From assembly GCF_900169485.1 (NCBI RefSeq), contig NZ_LT821227.1:682001-746000 (forward strand): 64,000 nucleotides of DNA, written 5' to 3'. Positions 49,666 to 58,789 of this stretch are shown piece by piece. Position 1 is the first letter of the stretch. Every line of letters begins with the position of its first letter. The notes under the pieces were generated by a model. The model did no database searches, had not been told where the DNA came from, and saw only the letters and a list, made by a program, of their open reading frames with translations. A program made the translations under genes and the position numbers. The DNA comes from Phoenicibacter congonensis. GTDB lineage: Bacteria > Actinomycetota > Coriobacteriia > Coriobacteriales > Eggerthellaceae.

Positions 49666-51897
49666 ATGAAACTAATTAACGAGCGCGTTATTTATGAAAA
49701 TGGAGAAATAAAGCCTTTTGGCGAAGGTAACTTTGATGAGAGTGCTTTTGTCGATGGAAAGAAAAAGACAATTGCGCATTCGATTCTTGATGCACACGAC
49801 AACCACACAAGTGATGAGGTCTTGCACCTAAGATTTGACTCTCTCACTTCTCATGACATCACCTATGTTGGGATCATCCAAACAGCTCGTGCAAGCGGAT
49901 TAACCGAGTTTCCTGTTCCTTATGTTTTGACAAATTGCCACAACACTTTGTGTGCTGTTGGAGGAACAATCAATGAGGATGATCACCAGTTTGCATTAAG
50001 TGCGGCTCACAAATATGGCGGGATTTATGTACCACCAAACATGGCAGTAATTCATTCTTACAACCGTGAAATGATGAGTGGCTGTGGACGCATGATTTTG
50101 GGTTCCGACTCCCACACTCGTTATGGTGCGCTTGGAACTATGGCAGTTGGCGAAGGTGGAGGAGAGCTTGCAAAGCAGCTTTTGAAGCGCACATATGACA
50201 TTGCTAATCCAGACGTTGTCTTGATTCATGTAACTGGAAATGTAGCCCCTGGTGTTGGCCCTCACGATGTTGCGCTAGCTTTCATTGGTGCGACATATGC
50301 TAATGGTTTCGTTAAAAACTCCGTGATGGAATTTGCAGGCCCTGGCATTGCAAATCTTTCTCAAGATTACCGAAACGCAATCGATGTAATGACCACCGAG
50401 ACAACTTGCTGGTCATCAATTTGGGAAACCGACGACGTGACTAAAAACTATTTCGAAAGTCACAATAGACCAGAGGCCTATTCAAAGTTAACAGCTCTTG
50501 ATGGTGCAGCATATGACCGGGCGATTGAGCTTAATCTTGACGAAATTGAGTCGATGATAGCTCTTCCAATGCATCCAAGCTATGCAGTTTCAATCAATGA
50601 TTTGAAAGCTGACCCGAACAAGTTTTTAAAAGAAGCTCAAGACAGAGCAAATGAACAGCTATCTGGCAACGTTACCATGGACCTCGTTTCTAAAATTGAC
50701 AAGGAAGGAAACATCTGTGTTGATCAGGGGGTTATTGCAGGGTGCAGCGGTGGCACATATGGAAACATCATGGCTGCATCTTTAATTCTTGATGATGGTA
50801 ACACCGGAAATGAGCAATTTCGCCTGAGTGTTTATCCTGACTCAATGCCTGTCTACATCGCGCTTGCCAACAATGGTACAGTCTCAAAACTTGTGTCAAC
50901 AGGTGCAATTTTTAGGGAGTGTTTCTGTGGTCCATGTTTTGGTGCTGGTGACACACCTGCAAATGGTGAACTTTCAGTCCGCCACACAACAAGAAATTTT
51001 GCCAATCGTGAAGGCTCGAAGCCAGGCGAAGGTCAAATTTCTGCCGTTGCTCTGATGGATGCAAGATCAATTGCGGCTACTGCGAAAAATCAAGGCATTT
51101 TAACTGCAGCTACTGACGTTTGCAGCGAACCAGAACCTCAGTTTGAGTGTCCTTTTGATGGGACAGTTTATGACAAGCGTGTTTTTGATGGCTTTGGCAA
51201 GGCTGAGCCCGACTTTGAACTGCATTTTGGACCCAACATAAAGGACTGGCCAGAGCAACCAACTTTAAAGAACAACATTCTTCTTCGCATTTGTTCTCAC
51301 ATTGATGACCCTGTCACAACAACTGATGAGCTAATCCCTTCAGGAGAAACTTCATCGTTTAGGTCTAATCCTTTGCGTTTGGCAGAGTTTACCCTTTCGC
51401 GTCGTGATCCGCAATATGTTTCACGCGCAAAAGAAACTGCAGCGCTTTTGCCTGATTGCGCTGATGCGACTGAAGCCTCAAACGCTTTTGCAAAAGCAGG
51501 TCAGCCATTTGACTTTTCTGACACGCTTTTAAAGAGTGCAATTTATGCAAAAAAACCAGGGGATGGCAGTGCTCGCGAGCAAGCTGCCTCTTGCCAGCGT
51601 GTGCTGGGGGCAGGCGCTAATTTCGCACAGGAATATGCTACGAAGCGCTACCGTTCTAATTGCATTAACTGGGGAATGTTGCCATTTTTAACACAAGACT
51701 CGGATCTTTTACAAGTGGGAGATTGGGTCTTTGTTCCAAATGTTATTGATGCCATTGATTCCGATTCGCAATTCAGTGCTTTTGTGCTTCATGATGGAGA
51801 AGTTCACGAAGTAAAACTTGGACTAGGACAACTCACAAATGACGAAAAGCAAATTCTTAAAGATGGATGTTTAATTAACTATTACAAAAATAATTAG
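49666..51897 (+). CDS. Aconitase-family hydratase
   Basis: Probably isomerises citrate to isocitrate. A 743-residue member of the aconitase superfamily, closer to the 'hydratase' (YbhJ-like) branch than to AcnA. Iron-sulfur ligands are likely in the Cys of CGGTYGNI-like GCSGGTYGN and of CFCGPCFGAGD (C-x2-C). Substrate-binding stretches include ILGSDSHTRYGALGTMAVGEGG and NYATKRYRSNCINWGMLPF near the C-terminus. ATG 49666 lies four bases after the isocitrate dehydrogenase stop. With citrate synthase and the dehydrogenase it makes an oxidative half-TCA set. Confidence 0.87.
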   Translation: MKLINERVIYENGEIKPFGEGNFDESAFVDGKKKTIAHSILDAHDNHTSDEVLHLRFDSLTSHDITYVGIIQTARASGLTEFPVPYVLTNCHNTLCAVGGTINEDDHQFALSAAHKYGGIYVPPNMAVIHSYNREMMSGCGRMILGSDSHTRYGALGTMAVGEGGGELAKQLLKRTYDIANPDVVLIHVTGNVAPGVGPHDVALAFIGATYANGFVKNSVMEFAGPGIANLSQDYRNAIDVMTTETTCWSSIWETDDVTKNYFESHNRPEAYSKLTALDGAAYDRAIELNLDEIESMIALPMHPSYAVSINDLKADPNKFLKEAQDRANEQLSGNVTMDLVSKIDKEGNICVDQGVIAGCSGGTYGNIMAASLILDDGNTGNEQFRLSVYPDSMPVYIALANNGTVSKLVSTGAIFRECFCGPCFGAGDTPANGELSVRHTTRNFANREGSKPGEGQISAVALMDARSIAATAKNQGILTAATDVCSEPEPQFECPFDGTVYDKRVFDGFGKAEPDFELHFGPNIKDWPEQPTLKNNILLRICSHIDDPVTTTDELIPSGETSSFRSNPLRLAEFTLSRRDPQYVSRAKETAALLPDCADATEASNAFAKAGQPFDFSDTLLKSAIYAKKPGDGSAREQAASCQRVLGAGANFAQEYATKRYRSNCINWGMLPFLTQDSDLLQVGDWVFVPNVIDAIDSDSQFSAFVLHDGEVHEVKLGLGQLTNDEKQILKDGCLINYYKNN

Positions 51898-51985
51898 TTT
51901 CGATTAAGAATGTTTTTAATCGTCTTTATTTTGTCGTTCTAATGGTTATAAATATAGAAGTTAGTTTTTTAACACTATCGAAATC

Positions 51986-52016
51986 TTGTGAAACAAGAAT
52001 TTAACAAACCTATAAT
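51986..52016 (+). promoter_or_regulatory. Probable promoter of pckA
   Basis: TTGTGA (51986-51991), 19-base spacer and a perfect TATAAT (52011-52016), 36 bases before the ATG. The spacer is long for a strong promoter. Confidence 0.5.
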
Positions 52017-52051
52017 ATTGGGCGTTATTACCCGCAGATTTGGTGGTAGGA

Positions 52052-53638
52052 ATGAATTTATTTGGTATTGATAAAATTGGAATTACTAATCCAAAGGCTG
52101 TTTACAGAAATCTAGACCCCGACACCCTCACAGAAAAAGCTGTAGAACGTGGGGAAGGAAGGCTCTCAAAAACGGGGGCTGTTGTCGTAACAACAGGAAA
52201 ATACACCGGTCGCTCACCAAAAGATCGTTTTATTGTTGATGTTCCAAGTGTTCATGACGACATTAACTGGGGAAGCGTTAACATGCCAACAACTCGCGAG
52301 ACCTATCTTGCACTTCGCGAAAAGGTGGTTAACTATCTCCAGGAAAAAGAGATCTTTTTGTTCGATGGCTATGCAGGAGCCGATCCAAAGTACACGCTAA
52401 AGTTTCGCGTGATCAATGAACTTGCGCATCAAAATTTGTTCATCAGAAACTTGCTCATTCGCCCAACTCAAGAAGAACTTGAGACCTATGGTGACCCAGA
52501 CTTTACTGTTATTGCAGCGCCTGGCTTTAAATGTGACCCAAATGTTGATGGAGTGAATTCAGAAGCTGCAATCATGCTTGATTTTGAGCGCAAAGAAATT
52601 CTCATTGCGGGCTCTGGCTATTGCGGCGAAATTAAAAAGAGCATTTTTTCAACAATGAATTACATGCTCACAAAACGTGACGTTTTGCCAATGCACTGCT
52701 CGGCTAACATCGATCCAAAATCTGGTGACACTGCAGTTTTCTTTGGACTTTCCGGCACTGGAAAAACCACTCTTTCAGCCGATGCTTCTCGCAATTTAAT
52801 TGGAGATGACGAGCATGGATGGTCGCCTGACGGCGTGTTTAACATAGAAGGCGGATGCTATGCAAAATGCATCAATCTTTCAGAAGAGAGCGAACCTGTG
52901 ATTTATCACGCAATTAAATCAGGTGCAGTTGTAGAAAACGTAATTATGAATGACGAAGGTGAGTTTGATTTTGCTGATAACTCACTCACCGACAACACTC
53001 GTGTTGGATATCCAATTGAGTTTGTGCCAAATGCCCAAATTCCAAGCACAGGTGGAATCCCAAAGGTTGTTATTTTCTTAACTGCCGATGCTTTTGGAGT
53101 TTTGCCTCCAATTAGCAAGCTTTCCAGAAATGCTGCAATGTATCACTTTGTCACTGGATTCACATCAAAGGTTGCAGGAACAGAGCGTGGCATCACCGAA
53201 CCAACGCCAACGTTTTCAACTCTGTTTGGTGAGCCTTTTATGCCCATGGATCCTCATGTTTATGCTGACATGCTTGGAAGCAAGCTTGATGAATATGGCA
53301 CGCAGGTCTATTTAGTGAACACCGGATGGTCAGGAGGAAAAGCATCTGACGGCGCAAAACGCATAAAGTTGAAGCTGACGCGCGCTATGGTTGATGCAGC
53401 TTTGTCGGGCGAACTTGTTGATGTTGAATACAAGCACCATCCTGTGTTTAACATCGATTTCCCTGTTGAGTGCCCTGGAGTGCCAAGCGAGATTTTAAAC
53501 CCTCGTGAGATGTGGGCTGACCGGGATGCCTATGACGAGACAGCTGCAAAACTTGCTGGAATGTTTGTCGAAAACTTCAGCAAAAAATATCCAGACATGC
53601 CTGACTATATTGTCGAGGCGGGACCTGTTGTTGAATAG
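52052..53638 (+). CDS. pckA: Phosphoenolpyruvate carboxykinase (ATP)
   Basis: Interconverts oxaloacetate and PEP with ATP; in fermenters it often runs toward oxaloacetate. The 528 residues have GKYTGRSPKDRF, the kinase-1a loop GLSGTGKTTLSAD near residue 240, GDDEHGW, VIFLTADAFGVLPPISKL and NTGWSGG. I start it at ATG 52052 after GTAGGA. It sits beside the half-TCA genes, where it would supply or drain oxaloacetate for citrate synthase. Confidence 0.97.
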   Translation: MNLFGIDKIGITNPKAVYRNLDPDTLTEKAVERGEGRLSKTGAVVVTTGKYTGRSPKDRFIVDVPSVHDDINWGSVNMPTTRETYLALREKVVNYLQEKEIFLFDGYAGADPKYTLKFRVINELAHQNLFIRNLLIRPTQEELETYGDPDFTVIAAPGFKCDPNVDGVNSEAAIMLDFERKEILIAGSGYCGEIKKSIFSTMNYMLTKRDVLPMHCSANIDPKSGDTAVFFGLSGTGKTTLSADASRNLIGDDEHGWSPDGVFNIEGGCYAKCINLSEESEPVIYHAIKSGAVVENVIMNDEGEFDFADNSLTDNTRVGYPIEFVPNAQIPSTGGIPKVVIFLTADAFGVLPPISKLSRNAAMYHFVTGFTSKVAGTERGITEPTPTFSTLFGEPFMPMDPHVYADMLGSKLDEYGTQVYLVNTGWSGGKASDGAKRIKLKLTRAMVDAALSGELVDVEYKHHPVFNIDFPVECPGVPSEILNPREMWADRDAYDETAAKLAGMFVENFSKKYPDMPDYIVEAGPVVE

Positions 53639-53663
53639 ACGCCCCTATTGCAATTAAAATATG

Positions 53664-53702
53664 AGCCCAACGAATTTTTGTTTGTTGGGCTTTTGTTTTT
53701 TT
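53664..53702 (+). terminator. Terminator after pckA
   Basis: GCCCAAC (53665-53671) pairs with GTTGGGC (53684-53690), followed by TTTTGTTTTTTT. Confidence 0.9.
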
Positions 53703-53772
53703 GGGCTTCAAACTAGCAGTTGTTGTAACTTTATTTATTAACTGATAAACAAAACTTAAAAGGAGCAAAGCT

Positions 53773-55596
53773 TTGTGCGGAATTGTTGGATATTCAGGAA
53801 GCAAACCAGCTAAAGATATTCTTATTTTCGGTCTTCGTTCTATTGAATATAGAGGCTATGACTCTGCAGGAGTTGCATTTAGTTCTGGCGACCACATCGA
53901 TGTTGTAAAGCAAATTGGTAAAGTAAACTCTCTCGTTGAAACTCTCGGAGATTCCTATTCTGATTCAACGTGCGGAATTGGCCACACTCGCTGGGCAACT
54001 CACGGACGACCAAGTGTTCGCAATGCTCACCCTCATGTTTCATGCAATGGAGAAATTGCGCTTGTACACAATGGCATTATTGAAAACTACATGGAACTCA
54101 AAGAGGCTTTAGTGGCCGAAGGTCACGTTTTCAAAAGCGACACCGACAGTGAAGTGATAGCTCACTTGATTGAGAAATATTACGACGGCAATCTTTTGCA
54201 GGCTGTCAATGATGCTTGCAGTGAACTCATTGGTTCCTATGCTTTAGCTGTAATGTGCCAAAATGAGCCTGAGACAATAGTTTGCACCCGCCAAAATTCA
54301 CCCCTTGTAATTGGAATTCGTGATGATGGAACCTATCTCGCTTCCGATGTTGTTGCAGTTGTCGACTACACACGTGATGTAGTTATTCTTGAAGATAACG
54401 AGTATGTAAAAATCAAAGGTGCCAAGACTCATTTCTTCGATCCAAGCTTAAATGAGATTGAGCCTAATGTTTCCTACATTGACTGGGATGTATCTACTGC
54501 CGAAAAAGAAGGATATCCTGACTTTATGCTCAAAGAAATCTATGAGCAACCTCGTGTTATTCGCGATACGCTGGCAGGACGTCTTGTTGGAGGAAAGCTT
54601 AACCTAGATGAGCTGGGCCTAACTCCAGAAGAGCTAAATTTGATTGACAATGTCTACATTATTGCTTGTGGCACGTCCTACAACGCAGGCCTTGTTGCGA
54701 AAAACTTGATTGAAGCATGGGCTCGCATTCCTGTGACAGTTGAGGAAGCCAGCGAGTTCAGATACAGAAATCCAATCATTAAATCGACAACACTCGTTGT
54801 TGCAGTTTCACAATCGGGAGAAACTGCCGACACTCTTGCTGCCATTCGCGACGCGAGAATCAAAGGTGCTCGTGTGTTTGGTATAACCAACGTTGTTGGT
54901 TCTCCAATTGCCCGCGAAAGCGATGGTGTGATTTACACAAAAGCTAACAAGGAAATAGCTGTTGCTTCGACGAAGTCGTTTACTGGTCAACTTGTTTCTC
55001 TCACTTTGCTTGCAATGTTGTTAGCACAGGCTAACGGGCGCATGACTTCTAAAGAGCTGCGCGTAAACTTTAATGAACTTGTTCACACTGCTGAATCGGT
55101 GTTAAAGGTGATTTCAAATCCTGAAGCAGTAAATGATGCTGCTGCTGCTTGCAAAGATGCTCACAGTGCTTTGTTTGTTGGTCGCGGAATGGGCTCTGCA
55201 ATTTCAAAAGAAGGAGCACTGAAATTAAAAGAAATCAGCTATTTGCATGCTGAATCATATCCTGCAGGTGAGATGAAACATGGCCCAATCGCTTTGATTG
55301 ATGAGGGGTTCCCTGTTATTGCAGTTGCAACAAAATCGCCTACATATGACAAACTTGTTTCCAATTTGCAGGAGTGTCGTGCTCGTGGTGCCTGTATCAT
55401 TGCAATCGCCACAGAAGGCGATGAGGATATAAAAAAGCATGCTGATCATGTGATTTATGTTCCTGAAACCAAAGAGGCTTTTTCGGCGATTGTGGCAACA
55501 GTGCCGTTGCAGCTTTTAGCTCGCGAAGTCGCTATTCTGCGTGGTTGTGATGTTGATCATCCAAGAAATTTAGCAAAATCAGTAACGGTTGAATAG
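53773..55596 (+). CDS. glmS: Glutamine--fructose-6-phosphate aminotransferase
   Basis: Makes glucosamine 6-phosphate for peptidoglycan. Class II glutaminase with catalytic Cys2 directly after the start (MCGIVGYSGSKPAK), HTRWATHGRPSVRNAHPH, then two SIS domains: CGTSYNAG and SQSGETADTLAA in the first, GRGMGSAISKEGALKLKE and LAKSVTVE at the very end in the second. Length 607 is standard. The start is TTG at 53773 after AAAGGAGC. No glmS ribozyme core was seen in the 134-base gap upstream. Confidence 0.98.
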   Translation: MCGIVGYSGSKPAKDILIFGLRSIEYRGYDSAGVAFSSGDHIDVVKQIGKVNSLVETLGDSYSDSTCGIGHTRWATHGRPSVRNAHPHVSCNGEIALVHNGIIENYMELKEALVAEGHVFKSDTDSEVIAHLIEKYYDGNLLQAVNDACSELIGSYALAVMCQNEPETIVCTRQNSPLVIGIRDDGTYLASDVVAVVDYTRDVVILEDNEYVKIKGAKTHFFDPSLNEIEPNVSYIDWDVSTAEKEGYPDFMLKEIYEQPRVIRDTLAGRLVGGKLNLDELGLTPEELNLIDNVYIIACGTSYNAGLVAKNLIEAWARIPVTVEEASEFRYRNPIIKSTTLVVAVSQSGETADTLAAIRDARIKGARVFGITNVVGSPIARESDGVIYTKANKEIAVASTKSFTGQLVSLTLLAMLLAQANGRMTSKELRVNFNELVHTAESVLKVISNPEAVNDAAAACKDAHSALFVGRGMGSAISKEGALKLKEISYLHAESYPAGEMKHGPIALIDEGFPVIAVATKSPTYDKLVSNLQECRARGACIIAIATEGDEDIKKHADHVIYVPETKEAFSAIVATVPLQLLAREVAILRGCDVDHPRNLAKSVTVE

Positions 55597-55608
55597 GGCA
55601 GGAAAACT

Positions 55609-56139
55609 ATGAAAGCTTTAATTGTTGTAGACATGCAAAACGATTTCGTTTCTGGTAGTTTGGGAAGCGAAGAAGCGAAAGAAATTGTTCCTAACGTCGT
55701 AGATAAAGTTAAGAATTGTCTTGATAGTGGCGATAAAGTTTTTTTTACACGTGATTCTCATGAGGAGAGCTATCTCAGAAGTTTTGAAGGCAGCAATCTT
55801 CCTGTTGAGCATTGCATTGCCGGCACTCGCGGGTGGGAGATCATTGATGAGCTAAAGCCATTTGAAAAGCAGGCTACAAAAATTATTGACAAGCCGACTT
55901 TTGGGTCATATGAGCTAGTTGATGTGCTTGAGGAATGTTTCGCTAAAGATGAGTTGAGAGAGATTGAGCTTTGTGGTCTTTGCACCGACATATGTGTTGT
56001 TTCTAATGCACTTTTGCTCAGGGCAAAGTTTTATGAGACCCCAATTACTGTTGATAGTTCATGTTGCGCTGGTGTCACGCCAGAGTCGCATGATTCCGCA
56101 TTGCAAACGATGAAATCATGTCAAATTAACGTAATTTAA
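55609..56139 (+). CDS. Cysteine hydrolase (isochorismatase/nicotinamidase-like)
   Basis: A 176-residue member of the isochorismatase-like hydrolase family. The catalytic triad is visible: Asp in VVDMQNDFVSG, Lys in IIDKPTFGS and Cys in LCGLCTDICV. It also has FTRDSH, the metal or substrate loop. The combination fits nicotinamidase (PncA) reasonably, as in NAD recycling, but the substrate is not proven. ATG follows AGGGCAGG and lies 12 bases after glmS, so the two may be co-transcribed. Confidence 0.85.
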   Translation: MKALIVVDMQNDFVSGSLGSEEAKEIVPNVVDKVKNCLDSGDKVFFTRDSHEESYLRSFEGSNLPVEHCIAGTRGWEIIDELKPFEKQATKIIDKPTFGSYELVDVLEECFAKDELREIELCGLCTDICVVSNALLLRAKFYETPITVDSSCCAGVTPESHDSALQTMKSCQINVI

Positions 56140-56169
56140 CTAAAAGCATTTTTGTAAAAAGGAATTCTT

Positions 56170-56664
56170 ATGGAGTTCTGTGAAATCCGTGATTTTAAAG
56201 AAGAAGATTTACCTCAAATGGTTGAAGTGTGGAACGAGGTTGTGAAAGACGGAGTTGCTTTTCCACAGGAGGAATGTTTAAACGTTGACACTGCTCGTGA
56301 TTTTTTCTCATCTCAAGACCGTTGTCGAGTTGCAGTTTCAACCGATGGAGAAATTCTTGGTCTTTCAATTGTCCATCCAAATGCGTTCGGTAGAAGCGGT
56401 CACATTGCAAATGCTTCCTATGCAGTGACATCAAAGCACCGCGGAATGCACATAGGCTATAAACTCGTGTGTGACAGCCTCGATGTTGCAAAAAATTGCG
56501 GCTACAGAATCTTGCAATTTAACGCTGTTGTCGCATCTAATGTTCATGCGTGCCATCTCTATGAACGCATCGGTTTTCATAAAATTGGCTGCATTAAAGG
56601 CGGTTTTAGAAATAAAAATGGGGAATATGAAGACATGTTTGCCTATTATTATCCGCTAGTTTAA
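56170..56664 (+). CDS. GNAT-family N-acetyltransferase
   Basis: A 164-residue GNAT. The acetyl-CoA loop is SKHRGMHIGYKL (R-x-x-G-x-G/H) near residue 90, followed by FNAVVASNVHACHLYERIGFHKIG, the family motif B. Acceptor unknown; the fold resembles phosphinothricin/ribosomal-type acetyltransferases. ATG follows AAAAGGAATT. Confidence 0.88.
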   Translation: MEFCEIRDFKEEDLPQMVEVWNEVVKDGVAFPQEECLNVDTARDFFSSQDRCRVAVSTDGEILGLSIVHPNAFGRSGHIANASYAVTSKHRGMHIGYKLVCDSLDVAKNCGYRILQFNAVVASNVHACHLYERIGFHKIGCIKGGFRNKNGEYEDMFAYYYPLV

Positions 56665-56681
56665 GGCGAGATTATTATTAA

Positions 56682-56843
56682 ATGGCACGATTGTTTTCGT
56701 GGTTATTTGCGAGTGTGGCCATCATCGCATTGTTTGCAAATAGGGGTGATAAATTCGTGTTCTTGCCGTTTCAAATAGAGAGATTAGCCAGTGAATGTTT
56801 GATTGCTGGTGCACACTTTGAAAATTCACTCCTTTTTAATTGA
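56682..56843 (+). CDS. Possible small membrane protein (53 residues)
   Basis: An open frame from ATG 56682 to TGA 56843 in a stretch otherwise without a gene. It opens MARLFSWLFASVAIIALFA, a single hydrophobic helix, followed by a charged tail. A weak AAGGCGAG lies upstream. The remaining part of the gap, 56844-57059, holds a TATAAT at 56947-56952 and a GC-rich leader before rpsB. It could be chance. Confidence 0.35.
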   Translation: MARLFSWLFASVAIIALFANRGDKFVFLPFQIERLASECLIAGAHFENSLLFN

Positions 56844-56946
56844 AAGCCTTGCTAGCATTGAATTGCTTGGATGATTGAACGCATCTTTTTTTATGCAAGT
56901 TTTTGCCTGCAACACACCAAAATTCTAATTCACCTTCTTTTTTAGT

Positions 56947-57059
56947 TATAATAAACAAGCTTGTAAATTTATCACACATGCTAAAGTGACCAGAATTCGC
57001 TAGTGGCCAAAAGAAAAAGGTTGCGGACACTGGGTAGACCTTTAGCAGAGGACTAACGA
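56947..57059 (+). promoter_or_regulatory. rpsB promoter and leader
   Basis: A perfect TATAAT at 56947-56952 with a poor -35, then about 100 bases of leader. GTGACC and GGCCAC-like segments near 56985-57010 can pair. Ribosomal protein S2 genes commonly have autoregulatory leaders, but I cannot match a known motif by eye. Confidence 0.45.
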
Positions 57060-57797
57060 ATGGAGATGAAAATGACCGATAAAATTACGATCAACACGCT
57101 CATTGAGGCAGGGTGCCACTTCGGACACCAGACTATGCGCTGGAACCCAAAAATGAAACCATACATTTTTGGCAAACGTGGTGACATTCATATCATTGAC
57201 CTCAAAAAAACCCTTGTTGCACTCGACGATGTTTACACATTTGTCCGCGAGCTTTCAGCTGCAGGAAAAACAATTCTTTTTGTGGGCACAAAAAAGCAGG
57301 CTCAAGAGGCAATTGCAGATGCCGCTAACCGTTGCGGAATGCCATATGTCAACGCTCGTTGGCTTGGTGGTCTTCTGACAAACTTTGTCACTATTCGCAC
57401 TCGTGTTAACTACATGGAAAAGCTCGAGGCTGAAGAGGCCGATGGTCGCTTGGCAATGTATACAAAGAAAGAGCAAATTCTTCGTAAAAAAGAACTCACA
57501 AAGCTTCAAACAAACCTTAACGGTATTCGCAACATGGAAAAAGTTCCTGATGCAATTTTTGTTATCGACTCAGCTCGCGAAGATATTGCAATTCGTGAGG
57601 CAGCACGTCTTGGTGTGCCCATCATTGGAACTATTGACACCAACTGCGACCCAGACAAGGTCACACTCGGTATTCCGGCAAACGACGATTCAATCGGAAG
57701 CGTAAAACTCCTTTGCGATTTCGTTGCTGATGCTGTTCTTGCTGGCACTTCTGCAGTTGTTTCTGCTGAAGAAATGGCAGCAACTGACGCTGAATAG
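57060..57797 (+). CDS. rpsB: Ribosomal protein S2
   Basis: Binds the 30S back near the anti-Shine-Dalgarno region. The 245 residues include INTLIEAGCHFGHQTMRWNPKM, KRGDIHIIDLKKT, VGTKKQAQEAI and IIGTIDTNCDPDKV. The start is ATG 57060 after AGAGGA, or ATG 57072. It is 33 bases upstream of tsf, the universal order. Confidence 0.97.
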   Translation: MEMKMTDKITINTLIEAGCHFGHQTMRWNPKMKPYIFGKRGDIHIIDLKKTLVALDDVYTFVRELSAAGKTILFVGTKKQAQEAIADAANRCGMPYVNARWLGGLLTNFVTIRTRVNYMEKLEAEEADGRLAMYTKKEQILRKKELTKLQTNLNGIRNMEKVPDAIFVIDSAREDIAIREAARLGVPIIGTIDTNCDPDKVTLGIPANDDSIGSVKLLCDFVADAVLAGTSAVVSAEEMAATDAE

Positions 57798-57830
57798 AAA
57801 TTTTTAGATTTTAGAAATCAGGAGGAATAA

Positions 57831-58697
57831 ATGGCAGAAATTACAGCTGCTCTTGTAAAAGAGCTCAGAGAAATTACTGGCGCAGGCATGATGGAGTGCA
57901 AAAAGGCTCTCACTGAAGCTGAGGGCGAAATTGAAGCTGCTATCGACGTTCTTCGCACACGTGGACTTGCTGCTGTTGCAAAGAAAGCTGGGCGTGCTAC
58001 TAACGAAGGCACTGTCATGGCTGTTACATCACCAAGCCAAAAAGACGGTGTTATTGTAGAACTCAAATGCGAGACCGACTTCGTTGGAATGAATGAGAAA
58101 TTCCATGCATATGCAAAGAAAATTGCTGATGCTGCTCTTTATTCAGACAATGAGGTAACAGCTGAGAACATCAAAGACTGCGAGCTTGATGGCGAAAAGG
58201 TTTCAGACATTCTCACCGATTGCATCCATGTAATGGGAGAGAATTCAGAAATTGCTACAGTTACTAAGGTTCATGCTGATGGCGTTGCATCATACATTCA
58301 TGGTGGCGGAAAAATTGGCGTTTTGGTGACTTTCGAATTGAGTGACGAAATTGACCCAGCTGAGGCAGGCTTTATCGCATGCGCTCGCGACGTTGCTATG
58401 CAGGTTGCTGCTACTGATCCTGTTGCTGCAACTCGTGAAGATGTTCCTGAGGAAATTCGCGAGCATGAGATGGGAATCTACAAGGCACAGGCTGCTGAAT
58501 CTGGTAAGCCAGAGGCTATTCAAACAAAAATTGCTGAAGGCCGCATGCACAAGTTCTTTGCTGAAAACTGCCTCGTAGAGCAAGCTTTTGTTAAAGATGG
58601 CGATTTGACAGTTGAGCAATATGTTGACAAATGCGCAAAAGAGCTTGGCGGACAAATGAAGGTCACTGGCTTTGTTCGTGTTGCACTTGCTGCATAA
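57831..58697 (+). CDS. tsf: Elongation factor Ts
   Basis: Nucleotide-exchange factor for EF-Tu. The 288 residues start with a UBA-like domain (VKELREITGAGMMECKKAL, then TRGLAAVAKKAGR) and continue with EF-Ts dimer-type domains (VELKCETDFVGMNEKF, HIHGGGKIGVLVTF, QAFVKDGDLTVEQYV). ATG follows AGGAGG. A strong terminator follows. Confidence 0.97.
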   Translation: MAEITAALVKELREITGAGMMECKKALTEAEGEIEAAIDVLRTRGLAAVAKKAGRATNEGTVMAVTSPSQKDGVIVELKCETDFVGMNEKFHAYAKKIADAALYSDNEVTAENIKDCELDGEKVSDILTDCIHVMGENSEIATVTKVHADGVASYIHGGGKIGVLVTFELSDEIDPAEAGFIACARDVAMQVAATDPVAATREDVPEEIREHEMGIYKAQAAESGKPEAIQTKIAEGRMHKFFAENCLVEQAFVKDGDLTVEQYVDKCAKELGGQMKVTGFVRVALAA

Positions 58698-58723
58698 GTT
58701 TAAAGAAAACTTCAATTAGTCTA

Positions 58724-58752
58724 GAGTCGAGGGTTTTACCTCGACTCTTTTT
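58724..58752 (+). terminator. Terminator after tsf
   Basis: GAGTCGAGG (58724-58732) pairs with CCTCGACTC (58739-58747), followed by TTTTT. A TATAAT box at 58752-58757 overlaps the T-run and may be the -10 for murA. Confidence 0.92.
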
Positions 58753-58789
58753 ATAATAGAGTTGGTGGTTGGTTAAATAAAGGATTCAA

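Noticed and set aside
53639-53772. glmS ribozyme before glmS
   Set aside because: The gap of 134 bases contains the pckA terminator and an AT-rich stretch but none of the ribozyme's core or double-pseudoknot sequence.
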